Assembly: GCF_029017545.1 (NCBI RefSeq)
Contig: NW_026555340.1
Coordinates: 22,327,113 to 22,391,112 of the forward strand
Source of the DNA: Prosopis cineraria
Taxonomy: Eukaryota > Streptophyta > Magnoliopsida > Fabales > Fabaceae
Reading direction: 5' to 3'
Length of the DNA stretch: 64,000 nt
Shown: positions 38,600-51,105 of the stretch, piece by piece
Layout of the letters: each line of letters begins with the position of its first letter
Numbering within the stretch: position 1 is the stretch's first letter
Program-made: the position numbers and the translations under genes
Notes under the pieces: model-generated
Databases searched by the model: none
What the model saw: the letters and a program-made list of their open reading frames with translations, nothing else
What the model was told of the DNA's origin: nothing

Positions 38600-40250
38600 T
38601 GTTTAGACATTAATTAATATAGTTTAGAATTGAAAATTTTGGTGTTTGAACTTGCAGAGGGACTGAAGGAGCAGGTTTTTTTTTTTTTTTCAACCCCTCC
38701 CATTTTTTTCTATAAAAAGTTTTGTAGAAGCAAATTATATACTATTACTATGCAGATGCATTCAATTGTTGTATAAAATGATTCTGAATCAGTGATAGGA
38801 AACTCCTCTAATTGTCTATCATGCTTAAAACAAGTTTATTGGCAGGCATGGAAGGAGTGGATGGAGTTCTTGATTTGAGGTTCGAAGAATTGTTATTAAT
38901 ATTATTATAAACATTTTGTATCTTGAAGAATATCGGAAGGTGAAGTATTGTTAACTAATATTTTTAATTTCAGTGAAAAATGTTTGTTTAAAATGATATT
39001 AAGTAATTAAAGAACTAAAATACTAAAAAATGAATTATCATAGCGGGCATATACTTAAATTCTGACGTTCAATCGTTATTAAATTCTTAACGTAAGTCAT
39101 TTTTCACCCATGTAACATTTAATGAGTTACTTTTTTTAGTTTTTACTGTGAAACACTTTTAATTGTCTTATGCATCTTAGAAAAGTATAGTTTTTTTCTT
39201 TAATATTATAAAAAAATGAAATATGTTTTCAATGTTATCCTTAATTTTAAACAATTAAGAAAGGTTAGAATTGAAAAAAGTAGTTAAAATATTATAAAAA
39301 TATCCTGCATTTTATATGAAAAATTACTTTCATTAAATCTTATTTATAACTTATTTTTAATATTTTCATCAAAACTTTAAAAACCTTTAAATTTAATTAA
39401 CTCCGTTTCAAAATTTAACAAGTTAACTTTATCCCTATAAAGTAAATCTACTTTAAAATAACATATTCTATCATTTAATAAACTTTTTAACATTTAATAA
39501 GGATAAAATAATAAAGATGAATATAATAATAACTGAGATGCTTTGTTAATAAGATCAAAACAAATAATCTCTTCTTTATCTTATAAATAAAATCAAAAAA
39601 ATATTTCTAAAAAATGTTAAACGGCTAGTTTTTTGAAACTATCTTTCTCATCACCTTCCACACTAAATATGTAATATTAAAGTAATGAAAGGGTTTGTTG
39701 TGGCAAAAATGGAAAGTAATTATTACTTTATTAATTTAACTAATTTTGATTTTGGTAAGTCAATGGAAGCAACTTATATATATATATATATATAGATAGA
39801 TATATAGAGAGAGAGAGAGAGACCAAATTACTCACATTTTAACCAATAAGGTTGAGCCTAATGAAATGGTCTAATCTCTTATAACATGGAGAATTAAGAT
39901 CCACTATTAATTTTGAAACAATGGATTGGAGTATCGAAAATCACGGCATAGGAAAGAATTGGAATGTAACAGAAAAATTAAGACCATGAAAATTGAAGAA
40001 AGAAAAAAAAAGTGTACCCAAATGAAAATCAAAATGTAAACATTCTTACAAAACACAAATCATGGGAGAGGGGAAAAATAGAATATGATGGAAAAAAAAT
40101 GAAGATCACAAAAACAAATATTAAATTCAAGATCGCATATAATAAAATTCAATAATTCATTGAAGGGCATGAGGAAGAGCCACTTCTTGAGTTGCCATGC
40201 GGGCCAAAGAGGTGGAACAACAGGAGAGCAGCTCAAAACCCTACTTTTAT
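38600..40250. other. Intergenic region between two convergent genes
   Basis: It lies between the 3' ends of the zinc-finger gene (plus) and the L18a-like gene (minus), and contains their untranslated tails. It is otherwise AT-rich, with a compound TA/GA microsatellite at 39775-39822. No gene is seen. Confidence 0.6.
39775..39822. repeat. Compound (TA)n(GATA)n(GA)n microsatellite
   Basis: A run of TA is followed by GATAGATATATA and then about seven GA units. Confidence 0.85.
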
Positions 40251-40472
40251 ATATAGATAGATGTCAAAGTTTTAGAAAAAATAATAACAAATAAAGATTT
40301 TAGTAGACCTTTATGATGACAATCTTGTGTTTCACTCCAAGTATAATATGCAAGCCATTTTGATCCTATAATTTGCAAATTGCTATATACAAGCCCAGTC
40401 TTTGCTGCAAATCAGTTGTAAGAATTGCTTCTCAAATCTTCACCAATATGCATTTGTGCTGTACTTGACTTA

Positions 40473-42754
40473 TCAAGGCCGTAACCCAAATTTCAATGCA
40501 AAAATGGCTGCCGTAATCATCAATCCTACTGTGCATAAAAGTGCCTGAAAAATTATCAAAATGTCAGTTTTAGTAAAGCATAGTTGTTCATGTTCTAGTG
40601 TTATGATTTTATTAAATAACAAGGTGATAACAATATTCAAAAATAAAACATAAATATAACATAAATATTTTATGAGCTGTAAACAATACAGCTTATTCTC
40701 CAAGTTTCATATAATACATGGAAAACTCATCTAGTTTCATATATTGATATGCATATTGATGCACCTACCACAATAGATGCATAATATATCATTCATGATT
40801 TTCACAAAAATATTAACCAAGTAAAAAGATGATCTATATCATTCAACATATCCATGCAAATTAAGGAAAGAACTATTAAAATCCCATCAAAATGGAATTT
40901 CTACTCTGATTCCACTTTTCTTTCTTTTTTTGGATTTTATTCTCCCGATTGATGAAAGTTTATTTAGTAAAGAAAGTTTTACCAAGATCCTTCCAGCCTG
41001 ATCTAAGCCAGGCTGAGCTAATTATGACACAGCTGTACATTTCTCTGAGGTCACAAGTACACAACTCTGTTTTAATGGATTTGGTTTATTCAACTTTCAA
41101 GCTTGTCAAGTGTTTCTAAAGAAAGAGAAAGATCAAGAGAGAAAAGAGTGGGCTGATGGAAAAAGAAGAAATGATCCCCTTAAATACTCACAGTCCAACT
41201 CTTTATGTTGCATTTTCTTCCACCTCAAAAGCTTTGATTTTATTGTATTCAAATTACTACTTCACTACTATAATTGATCTTATCCTAAGGCATTATATGA
41301 GCACACAGATACAGAGAAAGGAGGGGAGAGAGTGTACAGCTATTGCAGAAGCTCCAAGCCCTGCCCGTTCCCTTGGATCCTTCCGATAGTGTTTTTGAAA
41401 ATAGAGAATTGTCCCATAGTACCACATTAATGGGCACAGAAATCCCACGAGAAATCTGCAACTCAACTAATAAAACCATGAGTCATGAAAAAAGAAATTG
41501 GTCAAGAGCATTGGTGAAAGTTACTTACGAAAACCATCCAACTCCGCATCCATAAAATGGAAGAGGCCTGTCATAAATTCCTTGTTGATAATCCTCTGTA
41601 TCTTTCAGTAGGGCATACTTTCCCTTTTCCCGGTCTGCAGTTGGCCATAAAACCAATCAGTGTTCTTGAAGAAAAGTTCTCAAAACAATAAAATGTTGAA
41701 TATAGAGGGACACATTTGCTACACAGGGTTAGCATTGCTGTTACAGGAGCCTGAACATCATTTAACTTCAAACGTTTAACCCAAGCCTAAGAACTTCAAA
41801 ATATGAATGGTGTCAAGGACCAGTTCATCCTGAAAATAGTTGAGTGAAGGCCAATGGTTTTATTCATTTCTTTAACAAGCACCTTCAAATGAAAGGTTCA
41901 AGTTTCCCAACCCTTGTGTTAAATGAACATGAAAAACATGGAAGGCAGGGATCATATCATGGCCACCTGATGGAGGCCCTAATACCATGTCAAAAATTAA
42001 TTCAACTAAAAAAATAAGCAATCACGTGAAGATATGCCATTGGTTCTTTTAGCATCTGTTAACAAGGGAAATTTCCTTGTTCATTAAACTAAAGATAAAA
42101 AATCAGCCCAGGGCTACATAGTGTAAGGGACTAAGGGATTAAGGGCTGCATAGGAAAATGGAGCAAGCAGCAATATCGTGAAAATAACTACCAATATGTC
42201 ATAGTTTTGGAGAATTACATGTCCTAAAGTAGATTCTAGAGGACAAGATAAACCCCGCTATGGTGTGATGCCCCCACCCAAAGAGAAAAAAAACTGAGGA
42301 TGAATTAAATCTTTTGGAACCATCGATACTAATCCAAGCTTCCCATCAAATCTAATTGGAATATAAAGACTTCATACTCATAATTTGCAAATCATGCCAG
42401 ACAACAACATATGAATATTTGAAAACAGACAGCAAACTTTTAGAAGTGCATTTTGGATTTCAGATATGTTGCACAATTAATCAACAAGAGGGGGATTTTT
42501 ACCTTTAAATATTGAATAATATCGAGCAGATGGCCTCAAAAGATCAAGATGTTTTTCAGAGACCGATTTTGCCAATTCAACACCTTTTCTATAATCAATA
42601 GTCTCCTCTACCTTAGCATCTGTAACACCAAAGATAATTACCTGATAAGTGTATCAAGTTGCATAGTTTACAGTGAAGTTGCATAAAGCTGCCTTTCAGA
42701 AGAACAACTTGACTTATAAATGTAATAAATTAAAGTTTGATTACCTTTCTCCAT
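40473..42754 (-). CDS. '60S ribosomal protein L18a-like' two-span membrane protein
   Basis: Five coding exons join in frame: 42745-42754, 42503-42619, 41529-41634, 41338-41455 and 40473-40544, giving 140 residues. The N-terminal 60 residues are hydrophilic (MEKDAKVEET start). LPFYGCGVGWFSFLVGF and CPLMWYYGTILYF form a first membrane segment at about residues 74-97. The conserved basic loop HYRKDPRERAGL follows. AALLCTVGLMITAAIFALKF is a second segment at about 118-137, and the chain ends FGLRP. Plant proteins of this family are called L18a-like in databases, but the two hydrophobic spans argue for a small membrane protein and not a ribosomal subunit. The role is unknown. A non-coding leader exon probably lies upstream near 43590-43770, because the ATG sits 8 bases after a CAG acceptor. 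The last exon and its flanks were copied to 49137-50045. Confidence 0.9.
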
Positions 42755-45669
42755 GGATTCTGAAGATAGGTTGCAGGATTAAGCCTTCAGCTGTTCAAAA
42801 AATACTCAAAATCCCTGCTATGCAAATCAGATTGAATCTTAGTTAAACCACAAATCGTCATTTGCAAAACCAGAATGCTCTACTCAAAAGCCAATATCAA
42901 TACGGGATCAAATCAAAGTTTGACCCTCGCAAGACTTTAAAACCCGTGAAGTTCTCAATTTGTTTAATTAAAAAACTCTGTACAACAATTATACATGTGG
43001 AAAAACGTTCTTTTGCAGTATCAATGATCCTGAAATATCTAAAATATCCACTGATAGGGTTTCCATTTTGAAAATCCAACCTATAGAAAACACCCAAAAT
43101 TTCAAGAGTCCTCTATTCATATGTTCTGAGGAACTGGGGAATTCCCTTAACCTTCAGACCAACTCAAAATTGCAATATATTTCAGACAATCCTGTTTTAA
43201 CATACGAATGGGAGATTGTTATTACCACGAGAAACCCCAATCTTTAGAAGCCAGGCAATAACCTTGAATTATCCTTAATAGATAACTAAATTCACAGGTG
43301 GAACCTCTCCTAACTCTTAATTTCAGCTCATATTACTCCATTGAATTCTATTTCTACATGCAGCTTTGAAAAATCATGCGAAGATAAGAAAAATTGATAG
43401 GCAAAACCAGAATTCTCCATTTCTTCGTCAATCTAAGAAGTGAAAGAGCAAAGAAGAAAAGAGAATTCATCAGGCCCTAAGAAATCCCCAGATGAAAAAT
43501 CAAATCAAATACCCAATGGAAAGAAAAACAATATAGAATTAAACAAACAGCAGAAAATTGAGAAAAATTAGGAGAAAAAATCACTTGCCTTGGACGAGCA
43601 GGAAATTCCGCCAGGATGAAAGAAAGGAATAGAAAATATTTAAAACGAAGAAGAAAGTCTCTTTCTCTGCACGGGGCAATCGTTTTACTCGATGACCTAT
43701 TGGCGCTTCTTCCCTTCCATTTGATCTTGTTTTGATGCAGAGAGTCTCCTTCTTCAACATTAAACAACCGAGTCGAGAGCTGTAGAGAATTGACTAAGCT
43801 ACATCAACTTATAGTGCTCTTAATTTGTTTTTTACATGAAAAAAAAAAACAAAAAACGAAACAAAGGAGAAAGAAAAGGACAGAATTGGCAATAAACAGT
43901 ATTTTATGAAATTTCTCAAAAAAAAAAGAAGAAGAAGAATTTAACTTTTAATTCTTAAACTTTTTAATTATCAATTATATCTCTAAATTTTAATTTATTA
44001 CAATTCAATTTTTATTAATTATTGAATAAAAAATTATAAAAATTAAATCATTTTGAATTAAAAAAATTACAAGAACTGACTTGTTATTCAGAAATTGAAT
44101 TGATGATTAAAAAAATAAGGACCAAAGTTATATTTTTTAAAAAAATTATTTAAATTTTATCGTTTGGTCTTTACGCATTCTCTTCCACTTTGTCTGCTTC
44201 CCCATGGATATTTCTTTCAAGTTAGGTACAAGTTTTAATTTTTATTTGTTATTTTAAAAATGTAAAGTGGCTGTGTTTTTTATATATTATATTTATATTA
44301 TAATATTTGATCAAAATAAATTTTAAAAAAATAAAACAATAACTCGCTGGAAAATAGATCAGTAGATTGTTGGACTCTTTCAGATTTTGTCCCCACGTCA
44401 CAATAGTTTTGCTAAAATAATGAAAATAAGAAAGCCCATTTTGGAGGCAACAATTGTGCACCATCGTTGGCAATACCTTAGAAATTTTCTATTAAATAAA
44501 GTAAAATACAATTATAATATATAGACTATTATTAAATTAAGAATAAGAATAAATAAAAAAAAATTGTACCTATGTTAATCATTAATGTGTTGCTAATCAA
44601 GGGATAGTGTGAGAAGATCTTATGCTCAAATCAAGTGATGAAACAGTGAATTTGGAAATTTTGCAAATTAGATTTTTTTTTTTTTACGCAGGAGCTTTTC
44701 TATAGTTTTGATATTTTATTTTTTATATTGTTACTTTTTTATTTCGCTTCAAATGAATAATTTACCTTTATTTTGGCAAACACAGGGAATCGGACTTTAT
44801 GTCACTGTCATTCACGCATAAAAAACAAATTGAATATATAAAAAAGAAAAACATGATAATACAGGGGTTTTCATCTCATAAATGCAATGTATAAATATAA
44901 AAAAAACTATTTAAGAATTAATTTTATGAATACTTTTTTTTGTCTTAAATGCACATTATTTAATAAAGAGAAAATAATAAATAAAAACCTTGTAAAAATA
45001 TTTAATGTCAAATTAAAATTTTTTAGCCTGACGTTTTCAAATTTTAATACTCTTTCTATTATATTTTAATATTAAAATTTTTAATTTAACATTAATATTA
45101 TTACAAAGTTTTAACTTGTCATTTTCCTTATTATAATTATAAAGTCTCCAACCATCAGCAAATGGCATAATATGATAATAGTAAATTAGTAATCACTATA
45201 ATAAGTGGATAAGGCAGGGCATCGACATCACCAGTTAAACATTCATTAACATATTACGGAAAAGATAATAAATTTATGCTTAAACTAGAGGTCTAGAAGT
45301 ATTTAGGATCCTAAATTTATTTTTAATTTATTTTCACTTCTAAATATTTAAAATTGTGGCAATCTTTTTCTATTGTTAACTTTAATTGTTAGTTAACCCA
45401 AAAAATTACAATTTTTTCAGACATTTTCTGTAATTTTTTATATTCTTTTTGCAATTTTTTATATATTTTTAATTTTTTAATCAACTAATGCTCAAAATTA
45501 ATTGTAGGGAGAGATTGCCATAATTTTAAATGTTTAAGAGTGAAAAGGCACAAAAAAAAAAAGGTTTGGAGTGCAAGATGCTCTATGCCTGTATTTTAAA
45601 TGACCAAATTATCATTTTATTCTTGTATTAAAGTGAATTACTTTTTTTTTTGTAAGAAAAAGTATAAGG

Positions 45670-46140
45670 GATAATGAAATTTTTAATCCTTCAAGTTTAC
45701 CTCAATTATTAATTTGATAATTGGTATTTAATTTTTATCAATTAAGTTTCTAAAGTTTCATAACCATAAACAATTAATCCTTACAATACATTTCATTTTA
45801 ACTCCTTAATTTTATAAAGTATTTTTTCAGCTCTCTAATTGTAACATTGTTTGTTTTATTGACATAAAATGTGGACATTGAACTTTTAAATATTGATAAA
45901 ATATTCTCAATGCTATACTAAGTTTTATTTTTTAAAATAATAAATGATTGGAACAAAAAGTAATTATTTAAAACTAATTATGTTAGAATTAAAGGAGTAA
46001 AAAATACTTTATAAATTTGATATACTAAACTTAAATTGCATATGAAATTAGAGGAATAAATTTATACTTTTGCCAAAATTAAATTTTAAAGACCATGCTA
46101 ACAATTGAGATACTTTTAGAGCACCAAAAGTTTTATTATC
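45670..46140. mobile_element. TIR element of about 470 bp (GATAATRAAA ends)
   Basis: The left end GATAATGAAATTTTTAATCC pairs with the right end read inward, GATAATAAAACTTTTGGTGC. Inner arms pair too: TTATAAAGTATTTTTT near 45812 and its inverted copy near 46002, followed by TCTAATTGTAAC / GTTAGAATTA. It is non-coding, and the target duplication is not clear. Confidence 0.5.
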
Positions 46141-46547
46141 AAACTTTTTGAATTATAATTCTTCAACTATAAGTTGTGCACTTGTTGGCAAAATCTCAAA
46201 TAAAAGTAACATTCGGCTTCCCGTTTCATAAAAATCAAACCATTTTTGATGTGGGATCCAAAGAGACTTGGAAACTTCTAATACGAGCAAAGTCAAATTA
46301 TTGACTCAAAGGTCCAACCATTCTTACCCGCAATCATAGCCTACAGGCTCTCTGGTAAGCAAATCATAAGTTGAATAACTAAAAGCAATTATATTATATG
46401 ACAAGAGATTCAATATACCTCTTAAACAATAATTCAAGTTGAAATTTTGAGAATTAAAAAAAATTATATTGAGAAAGAATTACCAATTGTAGTTTAATTT
46501 GGGCAAAATCCATAGTATTAGTTTGTAGACTTGTAATAGTTACTTTG

Positions 46548-46812
46548 TTTCAAATTATAAGATAATTTTGAAGGTGTTTTGTTATCTAAAAATATAAAAC
46601 AGTTTGAAAAAATAAGATTACATTAATAATATTTTTTTAATATTATCCTTCAAGTGGTGAAAAAAGCCAAATAATATTACAGTACAATAATTAAGAATGA
46701 ATGTATATTTTTAAAAGTTTATAGTTTTATTTTAAAAAATTAAGTTTATATAGTATTATTATTGAATTTTATTGTTATGCATAATCTTATATCAAATTAT
46801 CTTATAATTTAG
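46548..46812. mobile_element. MITE copy, same family as 14568 and 61005
   Basis: TCAAATTATAAGATAATTTT at the left pairs with the inverted TTATCTTATAATTT near the right. The internal tracts TTTTTAAAAGTTTATAGTTT and ACAATAATTAAG match the 61005-61298 unit in the same orientation over nearly the full length. Confidence 0.65.
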
Positions 46813-48889
46813 AACATATAATCTTGGTTAATTTTCACCTGATCTATTTCGTTTCGTGGGCACTTAGATCTATTTCGTTTTGTGGGCACTTAATCTATTT
46901 TAATAAATACAGAATATGAAATAAAGATAATCTTCTAATTCTCATATTTCAAGAAAATAAATTCATCATTTTAAAAAGTAGGATTTGATTAATGATAATT
47001 ATTATTTCAACATTATTTCTTATTGCTTTACTTTTTAAATAATTTTTTTCTTTCGTCTTGTTGATAATATTTTAAAAAATTTAAAAAATTAAGATTATGA
47101 ACTATATATTTAATAAATTTTATTGATATATATATATATAATTTCATAAAAAATATATTTTATAAATTAAAATGAAAGAGTATTAAACTATGCTCATGCA
47201 TCGTACTCTGAATGAACTTGGTAAACTTGACAATGAAAAATTAGTGGGAATCCACGTGGCTATAGTTGCCAAACTCGCTTTCTTCCCCACAGGACTTTGC
47301 AAAAAGCTTGAACCGTGCGCCAAGTTGTAAGTTGTAACCTGGACTTCTTCTTCTTTAAATAAATAAATAAATAAAAATCACAATTGACCCTTAAATTATA
47401 ATATGTTTAAAAATATTTGATATTATAATTTTTTTTGGTGCAATATTCCAAAAGGCTGAGGAAGGAGAGGATCAACAGCGGCCTTGGCCCCTTCCAAATT
47501 TTTTTTAACATTATATACATGTTATATACTTCTTGTCTGCTAAAATTTATGAAAATTTTGTAGTGTGTGTATATATTTATTTAATCTTGGCCTCTCTCAA
47601 ATCATGGCTTTGCCCCTGAATATTCCTTTAAAATTTTTAAAAATAATGCAATGTAATTTTTATCATTAATAAAAATTAATTTTAATTGTTAGTTAATAAA
47701 AAAATTACTTCAAAATTACATGAAATGATAAAGAAAATTTTCTTTTTGGTCCTTGTTTGTACTTTTTAATTTTTGATTCTTTTTCTGTAATTTTCTCGAT
47801 CATTTTTTGGTCAACTAGTTAATGATTAAAATTACTTTTTGTGAATGGATGGGCAATATTGCATCATTTTTAAAAGTTAAATGAAAATATTGAATAAGAA
47901 ATAAATTTAAAATCCTAGATGCTCTTGAATATATAGTTTAAAGGTTAAATTGCTATTTAACCCAAAATAAATCATTTCTAAAAATCTTTCAATTGTTAGA
48001 AAAAAAAATTCATTTGTTTGAAAGGTTAACTAATCGTCTAATCCTTTGTCAAGAATGTGACCACACAGATACAATTAACTAATATTTGCATCTACTTACC
48101 ACATGCTTTTTTTGATCCCATTTATAAGACACGTTTTAAAAATTTTATTTAGTCCCATTTATAAATCACGGTGTAGCTTTTTATGTAATATTTGAAAAGT
48201 ATTTTTAAAATTATCTTTCATAAAAAAGAAAAAATAACATCACATCACTTTTTAAATTTGTTATATAGAGACATATTTGAAATTATACGCACTTTTATTT
48301 TTTTTTATTTTTTTTGTATTGGTATTGATGAGGTTAATATAAATGACTTATAAAAAGGATCGGAGGAGTGTACTGTTTATATTTTATTAAACTATTTTCT
48401 TTAATAATTACAAAATGTTAACGTTGTTAAAATATAATAAATTACAACACACATTTTCTTAATCCTTTTTCAAGAAAAATTATTCTTCCTCAAAAGGGAG
48501 TTATTCAATGGCAAAAGTTTCTGGTGATCAAAATAGTGTAGGAGTTCCTCTCCAATTTAAAGGCTCTAAATCTAATTCTTGATAGCTACAAAGCTAGAAT
48601 CAAAATAATTATTACTCATAGAGCTTATTACAAATATTTTTTAATTCATAACTAATTTATGATTGATTTGATCATGATTTAACTACAATTTTAATGATTA
48701 ACTTTTGAATTTAATTTTAATAATTAATTTTTGAATTAATATTTTAACTAGTTCAATAATTGATTCAATTTTTAATATCTCGATAAGGCATAGTACTTTA
48801 AATTACACCTTAAAAATTCCAGATGATTCGAACTCTAAGAGAGCAATAGGGAGTGGATGAATAGGGAACTATTGGCTATCCCCAACTTT

Positions 48890-49110
48890 TTTTTTTTTTA
48901 ATATCATAACTCGGGGCTTTATATAGTCCCATACAGAAAATGGCCTCTTTTATTTCTTCATCAGAAGGGATATAACCCAACTCACTAACCCATTTTTGCT
49001 GGCCCTTTGGAAAGCAGGTTGTAGTATTTTTATCGGAATAGTCATAATCGCTTTCTTGATAGAGTTGCTTGAAGGAGTTCCAAACCATTTTCTGCAAATC
49101 AATCTCAATC
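48890..49110 (-). pseudogene. LINE (non-LTR retrotransposon) fragment ending in an A-run
   Basis: On the minus strand the stretch encodes QKMVWNSFKQLY ... LGYIPSDEEIKEAIFCMG and then LYKAPSYD. This resembles the segment just before the reverse-transcriptase domain of plant LINEs, where EIKEAIFSMG.YKAPGPDG is usual. Sense stops at YDI and runs straight into about 13 A residues (plus 48886-48899). That looks like a retroposed, prematurely polyadenylated transcript, or a chance A-run. At its 5' side it abuts a GT repeat and then the duplicated L18a-like segment. Confidence 0.65.
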
Positions 49111-49114
49111 TTAG

Positions 49115-49134
49115 TGTGTGTGTGTGTGTGTGTA
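49115..49134. repeat. (GT)n microsatellite at the edge of the duplication
   Basis: About nine GT units separate the LINE fragment from the duplicated L18a-like 3' segment. Confidence 0.8.
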
Positions 49135-49136
49135 TT

Positions 49137-50045
49137 TATAGATAGATGTCAAAGTTTTAAAAAAATAATAACAAATAAAGATTTTAGTAGGCCTTTATGA
49201 TGACAATCTTGTGTTTCACTCCAAGTATATCATATGCAAGCCACTGTGATCCTATAATTTGCAAATTGCTATATACAAGCCCAGTCTTTGCTGCAAATCA
49301 GTTGTAAGAATTGCTTCTCAAATCTTCATCGATATGCATTTGTGCTGTACTTGACTTATGAAGGCCGTAACCCAAATTTCAATGCAAAAATGGGTGCCGT
49401 AACCATCAATCCTACTGAGCATACAAGCGCCTGGAAAATGATCAAAATGTCAGTTTTAGTAAAGCATAGTTGTTCATGTTCTAGTGTTATGATTTTATTG
49501 AATAACAAGGTGATAACAATATTCAATAATAAAACATAAATATTTTATAAATTGTAAACAATACAGCTTATTCTTGAAGTTTCTTACAATACATGGAAAA
49601 CTCATCTAGTTTCATGTATTAATATGCAAATTGATGCACATACCACTATAGATGCATAATACATCTTTCATGATTTTCACACAAATATTAATATTTCATA
49701 TTTTTTTTTTTGCCTCAATTTGGACTATCAAAAAGAGAGAGGCACCATGCACCAAGTAAAAAGATGATCTGTATCATTCAACATATCCGTGCAAATTTAG
49801 GAAAGAACTTTTAAAATCCCATTAAAATGGAATTTCTATTCTGATTCCACTTTTCTTTTCTTTTGTTTTTTGGGTTTTGTTCTCCTGATTGATGAAAGTT
49901 TATTTAGTAAAGTAAGTTTTACGAAGCTCCTTCCAGCCTGATCTAAGCCAAGCTGAGCTAATTTTGACACAGCTGTACATTCCTCGGAGGTTACTGGAAC
50001 ACAAAACTCTGTTTTAATGGATTTGGTTTATCCAAGTTTCTTTTG
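49137..50045 (-). pseudogene. Duplicated 3' segment of the L18a-like gene (last exon only)
   Basis: This stretch matches about 40253-41100 closely, in the same orientation. It carries the 3' flank, the last coding exon (49362-49431 region) and part of the preceding intron. The copied exon reads ALVCSVGLMVTAPIFALKFG on the minus strand, with several substitutions against the parent. The stop has changed, so one extra codon precedes the next TAA. The upstream exons are absent, so it cannot encode the protein. About 60 bp near 49694-49753 is present here but missing from the parent. Confidence 0.85.
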
Positions 50046-50099
50046 TCAAAACTTCAAAAATAAAATGGAGAAAGATATTAAAAAAATGAGAGAAAATTA

Positions 50100-51100
50100 A
50101 TTTTTTGATGTGTGTAATTTTAATTCTATTGTAATTCAATCTTTAAACTTTAATGTATGATGATTTAATTTTTATAATTTTGATTCAGTTATAATTCAAT
50201 TTCTATACTTTAACTTGGTGCAACTCAATTTTTAGTTTTAAACATTTAAAATATTGATTCTTGTATTTTAAAAAAATTATAAATGTTAAATTTAGGGCTA
50301 GTATTTTAATTACTAAAATTTTTACATATAAAAACTGATATTTAAAATTATTAAATTATAAGGATTGAGTTGTAGCAAATTAAAATTAAAGAATTGAATT
50401 ATAATTAAATTAAAACTTTAAGAATTAAAACATTAATTTTTTTTCTAAATAATATTTATAATACTTATTTAGCTTTAAAAATCTTCAAATCACACTCTAA
50501 GAATCTTATAACGAGGCCAAGCTTTTAAACTCCCTCTCCCCGGCGACGATCACGCCTTTTGCCCAGCGCGAGTTCACTCCTCTGGTGCGAGGAAAAGGAA
50601 ACAGATGGAATGGGGAAAGTGTTGAATTGGTGGGTTTCAATATTTGAGTGGCCCCACACATTAAAAACCCACCATTTTTTTTTTTTTTTGATTTTCAAGA
50701 TATTCCGCGTCCTTCGGTGTCAGGCTAGTTTCTAAAAAAAAAAAAAAAAAAGAAAAAATCTGATCACACCACTTATTTTTGGGTCAATGACTTAATGTGC
50801 ATTTTTTTATATGTATTTTTTGAGAGTGTTAAGTATCTTATAATAATAAGTAAATTATTTTTTTAAATAGTTTTTCAAAGATGTAAAAATTTCTTTTTGT
50901 TAGTGACCTAAAGGAGGATTTTGGCTCCTCTAAAAAAAATATTTTTTTAAAAAATGTCTCACTTATTAATATAGAATACTCTGCTCTCTTTGAAGGAAAG
51001 AAATTTTACGGTGCTTAACGTTTTTAGAAAAAAAAGTTTAAGAAAAAAATTAATATGAAAGAACATGTTATATCAATAAAAATGATAGAGTTAACAAATT
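50100..51100. other. Intergenic, with a fold-back unit and a short GC-rich island
   Basis: A fold-back unit of GATTTAATTTTTATAATTTT-type repeats occupies about 50105-50445. A GC-rich patch (CCCCGGCGACGATCACGCC ... GCGCGAGTTCACTCC) lies near 50535-50600 without a usable ORF; it may be a gene-end or promoter remnant. No gene is supported. Confidence 0.5.
50105..50445. repeat. Fold-back repeat unit
   Basis: Motifs such as TTCTATTGTAATTCAATCTT on the left recur inverted on the right (AATTGAATTATAATTAAATT). The unit is similar in style to 13590-14110 and 53546-53809. It is non-coding. Confidence 0.45.
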
Positions 51101-51105
51101 ACTAA

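Larger units (their letters stand above)
43770..48880. other. AT-rich intergenic region
   Basis: No gene is seen. It contains a TIR unit at 45670-46140, a MITE at 46548-46812, a small inverted-repeat patch near 43930-44120, and an (AAAT)n run near 47355-47378. ORFs of 60-96 codons here match nothing I recognise. Confidence 0.6.

Noticed and set aside
41156..41555. Plus-strand ORFs over exons 4 and 3 of the L18a-like gene
   Set aside because: They are antisense to exons that join correctly in the minus-strand gene.
49288..49539. 83-codon plus-strand ORF
   Set aside because: It lies antisense to the duplicated last exon and flank of the L18a-like gene.
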